Source: Pontimonas sp. (GTDB lineage Bacteria; Actinomycetota; Actinomycetes; Actinomycetales; Microbacteriaceae). From it: DNA of 15,807 nucleotides. Position numbers and translations under genes: made by a program. Below the pieces are notes generated by a model. That model was not told the origin of the DNA. It was given only the letters and a program-made list of their open reading frames with translations, and ran no database searches. Shown here piece after piece: positions 13,496 to 15,807 of the stretch. The stretch's first letter is position 1. Each line of letters starts with the position of its first letter. The stretch covers positions 1 to 15,807 of the forward strand of contig JAIOWV010000020.1 of the NCBI GenBank assembly GCA_021741945.1. The letters run 5' to 3'.

Positions 13496-14506
13496 ATGCC
13501 GAGAAGACAAAAAGGCCCTGCGGGTGCCCTCGCTTTAGCTGTGATCGTTGGGTTGACAGGGTGTCAGTCCGAGGACCGGTCAGGCAACGACGGTAGGTCC
13601 GGCGCCCAGCAGGGTTGCGAAATCACTGACTCCCTCGAGCGGCTTTCGACAACCCCGATCGGGGTGCTCTACCCATCGGGTGGATTTGATGAGCAGTCTT
13701 ATTCGTCCGCCCAGGAGATTGCCGACGCCGGGCTGACTGCAGTCTCATTGGGTTGGAGCATCCTCTACGACTCGGATGGGAACATCGTCTTTGACTGGGA
13801 CGGCTCTGCCGACGACGATGCGAAGGCTCGCTGGATTTCTCGGATGCAGTGTTCTGTTATCGAAGCAAAGCAGGCTGGTTTGGTCGTCGCGGTATGGGGC
13901 CAATTCCAAGAGGCCGGTGTCAACGCAGAACCCGGGCTGATACGCGACGACATTCGCGAGGAAGTCTTGGCGGCCAGTGTTGCTCTCATCCCAGAAATGG
14001 CTGAGGCGGTGGAAGCAGTCAAAGCCGAGTACTACTCCCCGGTGGCGGAGCTGGACAAGTTTGGCGGAATCGAAGGCCACAACACTTACTTCCCGCAGTA
14101 TGTCGAGGCGGTGCGCCCTGTGTTCTCTGGAATCTTGTACTCCCAGCCCAATGTTCTCCAACGCGACCCTTCCTTCTATAGCGAGCAGCTGACGCCTGCT
14201 CTGGAGGGCATTGATGCCCTCGGGATTTCCTGGATTTCTTATGACTGTGCGCCTGAGGATGTGGCCAAGGGTGACTGGTTTGTTGAGCAAGCAGCGGCCC
14301 AGGGTGTCACCACGGTCTACATCAGTGAGATTGGAGGGGTGCGGCAAGCCCCCGAGTCTCAGGCAACCTGCATGACCGAACTGATTGAACGATGGGGTGG
14401 CGTCGAGAACGGAGTATTCGCGCTAGACACCCCCTCAATGTTGGAAGACCACGCCTTCATCAAGGGCAGCTGGCAAGAGGATCTCTTGCTTGAGCTCGCA
14501 CCCTAG
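13496..14506 (+). CDS. Lipoprotein with a clan-A glycoside-hydrolase-like TIM barrel (predicted)
   Basis: A 336-aa secreted lipoprotein. The signal peptide is MPRRQKGPAGALALAVIVGL with lipobox L20-T21-G22-C23, then a Ser/Gly/Asp-rich linker to about residue 40. The rest reads like a (beta/alpha)8 barrel: repeated strand-helix units, AELDKF with E185 at the end of a strand (AEYYSPVAELD), EAVRPVFSGILYSQPN, IDALGISWISYD, and VTTVYISEIGG with E278. In clan GH-A enzymes the acid/base Glu follows strand 4 and the nucleophile Glu ends strand 7, so E185 and E278 are candidates. Their spacing of 93 residues is reasonable. I cannot name a GH family, and a binding-only role is possible. The start is supported by the signal peptide and the upstream -10. 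Confidence 0.8.
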   Translation: MPRRQKGPAGALALAVIVGLTGCQSEDRSGNDGRSGAQQGCEITDSLERLSTTPIGVLYPSGGFDEQSYSSAQEIADAGLTAVSLGWSILYDSDGNIVFDWDGSADDDAKARWISRMQCSVIEAKQAGLVVAVWGQFQEAGVNAEPGLIRDDIREEVLAASVALIPEMAEAVEAVKAEYYSPVAELDKFGGIEGHNTYFPQYVEAVRPVFSGILYSQPNVLQRDPSFYSEQLTPALEGIDALGISWISYDCAPEDVAKGDWFVEQAAAQGVTTVYISEIGGVRQAPESQATCMTELIERWGGVENGVFALDTPSMLEDHAFIKGSWQEDLLLELAP

Positions 14507-14575
14507 CTGTAGGCGTCGAGCTACCGTTCTGGCGCCCATGCCCTTCCACGACAGCGCGGCTGGATGCCTGGCGGC

Positions 14576-14833
14576 TCACCGATAGACATCCCTCCGGTGA
14601 CCAGTAGCCAGAACCATGATGGTGATTGTCGTGTCATTGACCGAGTAGATGATGCGGTAGTCGCCTACTCGAACCCGGTACGCCAGGCGGTTGGTCAGTT
14701 TCCTGGCTGCTGGCGGATGGGGGTTCCTGGCCAACAGCTCGATCGCGCCCGTAATGCGGGCGCGATGGTTCTTGTCTAGGGCCAAGAGCGCCCGGCTGGC
14801 CTTTTTCTCAATGACCACCCGGTAGGGGGTCAC
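14576..14833 (-). CDS. RelE/ParE-family toxin
   Basis: An 85-aa RelE/ParE-superfamily toxin. Hallmarks are YRVVIEKKASRALLALDK at the start, ARKLTNRLAYRVRVGDYRII in the middle and the C-terminal ATGHRRDVYR, which carries the basic and tyrosine residues used by RelE-type mRNA interferases. It probably cleaves ribosome-bound mRNA; a ParE gyrase-poisoning role cannot be excluded. It begins with a GTG overlapping the antitoxin stop as GTGA (14830-14833), so the two are translationally coupled. The module appears intact. Confidence 0.92.
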   Translation of the reverse strand: MTPYRVVIEKKASRALLALDKNHRARITGAIELLARNPHPPAARKLTNRLAYRVRVGDYRIIYSVNDTTITIMVLATGHRRDVYR

Positions 14834-15072
14834 GACAGTCCGAGTTCCTTCTTTACTTCGTCCCAGGGAATCGTTTCGCCGGAGATTGCCTCATCGAAGG
14901 CAGCTTCATCGGCCTTGTCTTCCAGGGCTTCCATTGCACGGTCAAACATCATGGGGGAGACCATAACCGCCACTCGGCGGCCGTGGCGGATTATTTCCAC
15001 AGGCTCAGTAGCGCTCTCGTGGATGACGGCAGCCAGGTTGTCGCGAATATCACTAATGCTGTGTTGGGCCAT
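14830..15072 (-). CDS. Phd/YefM-family antitoxin
   Basis: An 80-aa antitoxin. The Phd/YefM DNA-binding N-terminus is MAQHSISDIRDNLAAVIHES, then EPVEIIRHGRRVAVMVSP, followed by a flexible acidic C-terminus (DKADEAAFDEAISGETIPWD) that should wrap the toxin. It is the first gene of the operon with the RelE/ParE toxin. A perfect 27-bp palindrome covers its promoter, so repression by the toxin-antitoxin complex is expected. TACACT 6 nt before the ATG indicates a leaderless transcript. Confidence 0.93.
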   Translation of the reverse strand: MAQHSISDIRDNLAAVIHESATEPVEIIRHGRRVAVMVSPMMFDRAMEALEDKADEAAFDEAISGETIPWDEVKKELGLS

Positions 15073-15078
15073 GGGATA

Positions 15079-15084
15079 AGTGTA
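15079..15084 (-). promoter_or_regulatory. -10 element of the Phd-RelE/ParE operon
   Basis: TACACT on the minus strand, 6 nt before the ATG at 15072. It overlaps the first arm of the operator, so a bound repressor would block RNA polymerase directly. Confidence 0.55.
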
Positions 15085-15107
15085 CGAAACTTAATGACTT
15101 TCGTACA
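15081..15107. promoter_or_regulatory. 27-bp palindromic operator of the Phd-RelE/ParE operon
   Basis: TGTACGAAA (15081-15089) and TTTCGTACA (15099-15107) are perfect 9-bp inverted arms around a 9-nt spacer. It covers the -10 and the probable -35 region (TGTACG, 17 nt upstream of the -10). This is the expected placement for Phd/YefM autoregulation. Confidence 0.75.
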
Positions 15108-15159
15108 GACCCGCGTTCGCCCGTTGTAAAGGCTTTGGCGTCGTTGATGTGTGGGCGGC

Positions 15160-15426
15160 CTAGAGCAAAGGCCGTGTGCTCCAGTCTTTCCAGAGTTTTG
15201 CCACATCGCGGTCAGAGGCCTCCCAGTCTTCATCACTGATCTCTGGGATAACGTCCTTCATTGCACCGAGGATGCTCCTGTGTGGCGCTGCTGTGTAGGC
15301 CAGGAGCTTGGCCACGGGCTTGCCGGCGCGGGCGATGATGATTTCATCACCCGCGTGGGCCTGACGAACGAGTGTCGACAGGGTCGCTTTCGCGACGGCC
15401 ATATTCACAATGCGAGTCGGTGGCAT
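15160..15426 (-). CDS. Phd/YefM-type antitoxin without adjacent toxin
   Basis: An 88-aa antitoxin of the subgroup usually paired with VapC PIN-domain toxins. It has TRIVNMAVAKATLSTLVRQA, then GDEIIIARAGKPVAKL, and an acidic C-terminus with ISDEDWEASDRDVAKLW. The open frame extends upstream to 15555, but the family begins near the ATG at 15426, which has TATGCT 6 nt upstream; a GGAGG further upstream is too distant for that ATG. No toxin follows: the next gene downstream is the other Phd gene, and the 87 bp between them hold no PIN or RelE remnant. It may be an orphan or may protect against a toxin elsewhere. Confidence 0.88.
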   Translation of the reverse strand: MPPTRIVNMAVAKATLSTLVRQAHAGDEIIIARAGKPVAKLLAYTAAPHRSILGAMKDVIPEISDEDWEASDRDVAKLWKDWSTRPLL

Positions 15427-15432
15427 GCGCTG

Positions 15433-15438
15433 AGCATA
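15433..15438 (-). promoter_or_regulatory. -10 element of the orphan Phd gene
   Basis: TATGCT on the minus strand, 6 nt (CAGCGC) before the ATG at 15426. Leaderless layout. Confidence 0.5.
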
Positions 15439-15556
15439 CCTCCGTGGGGTCAGTTCAGTGCTTGTCCCCACCCTGTGGTGCTGGCAGGTTTCCCAGAGAC
15501 TGTGGGACGCTCCCGCGCAATTATCCGCCACTGCGGCACACTGACATGATGACAAG

Positions 15557-15562
15557 TAGTAT
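15557..15562 (+). promoter_or_regulatory. -10 element of the MazE-like gene
   Basis: TAGTAT followed by AAAAAGT and the ATG at 15570. This spacing favours that ATG over the ATGs at 15546 and 15549. Confidence 0.45.
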
Positions 15563-15569
15563 AAAAAGT

Positions 15570-15788
15570 ATGAAGTTTAGTGCGAACGTTCCCGATGACT
15601 ATCTTGAGTTCCTGGACCAACAGGTCGACGAGGGTCACTACCGCTCGCGGTCTGCGGCGCTCACCGACGCCATCGCTCTATGGCGCACGTTTCGCTTGAC
15701 CAGCTCCTACACGGAGGCGTTTGCCTCGGTCGACCCCATCTGGGATTTGGCGGTTGCAGACGGCCTCGATGACGAGCACGGGCTGTGA
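15570..15788 (+). CDS. mazE: Ribbon-helix-helix antitoxin, MazE-like
   Basis: A 72-aa antitoxin. The ribbon strand is MKFSANVPDDYLEFLDQQV, followed by YRSRSAALTDAIALWR, the DNA-binding helices of the RHH fold. The C-terminal YTEAFASVDPIWDLAVADGL resembles the acidic tail of mycobacterial MazE proteins paired with MazF. Two further in-frame ATGs lie upstream (15546, 15549), but the family start and the -10 spacing favour 15570. The stop overlaps the next start as GTGA. A ParD identity is the main alternative. Confidence 0.85.
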   Translation: MKFSANVPDDYLEFLDQQVDEGHYRSRSAALTDAIALWRTFRLTSSYTEAFASVDPIWDLAVADGLDDEHGL

Positions 15789-15807
15789 CTTTCGTTCGCG
15801 GTTCAGT
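15785..15807 (+). CDS. Partial toxin gene, probably MazF, cut by the window edge
   Basis: A GTG at 15785 overlaps the MazE-like stop (GTGA) and opens a frame reading MTFVRGS before the window ends. A basic residue then Gly soon after the start, right after a MazE-like gene, is the usual beginning of MazF/PemK toxins. Only 7 codons are visible, so the family is inferred from context. Confidence 0.45.

Noticed and set aside
15427..15555. Upstream extension of the orphan Phd antitoxin
   Set aside because: The Cys/His-rich extension does not match the family, and the promoter hexamer at 15433-15438 lies inside it.
1..15807. CRISPR array, insertion sequence, integrase or rRNA
   Set aside because: No regularly spaced repeats, transposase or integrase motifs, or rRNA sequence were seen by eye on either strand.

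Overview
The window looks like a chromosomal stretch of a high-GC actinobacterium, most likely a Micrococcales member of the Microbacteriaceae type. The evidence is the G/C-rich codon use, the frequent GTG starts, the tRNAs without an encoded CCA, and a core block whose order (FmdB zinc-ribbon, 5-formyl-THF cyclo-ligase, galU, rimJ-like acetyltransferase, SepX/GlpR-like membrane protein) matches, from memory, Mycobacterium tuberculosis Rv0991c-Rv0996. The taxon is inferred; no rRNA is present.

Layout. 1-1756: an HNH endonuclease gene converges on a GT1-type glycosyltransferase gene, their stop codons overlapping in one CTAG. 1814-2796: tRNA-Arg(CCT) followed by a convergent DUF3800-family gene. 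2992-6934: a 1264-codon SF1-helicase-like gene whose Walker A lysine, Walker B glutamate and QGDE-type motif all look replaced, overlapped at its end by a 53-codon small gene ending in KPPHY. 6931-7852 (minus strand): an FmdB/Ruc-like zinc-ribbon gene and 5-formyl-THF cyclo-ligase, divergent from galU across only 35 bp. 7888-10246 (plus strand): galU, rimJ-like GNAT and a SepX/GlpR-like divisome membrane protein. The glp/moeA gene that I recall between galU and rimJ in relatives is absent here.

10336-13167 is accessory: a HigA antitoxin without toxin behind a palindromic operator, tRNA-Ala(CGC), a DoxX-like membrane protein, a solitary DUF4143-type AAA ATPase and a cupin gene, the last two convergent around a 9-bp hairpin. 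13232-14506 holds a possible small hypothetical gene divergent from a lipoprotein that resembles a clan-A TIM-barrel glycoside hydrolase. 14576-15807 is a toxin-antitoxin cluster: a Phd-RelE/ParE operon with a perfect 27-bp operator, a Phd-type antitoxin with no toxin, and a MazE-like antitoxin whose overlapping partner, probably MazF, runs off the window edge.

The strongest pattern across the window is regulatory. Twelve genes that head transcription units have a TAnnnT hexamer exactly 6 or 7 nt before the start codon, which is the layout expected of leaderless mRNAs. Only HNH, higA and doxX show a clear Shine-Dalgarno site at normal spacing. This pattern also fixed several start codons (glycosyltransferase, cupin, second Phd, MazE).
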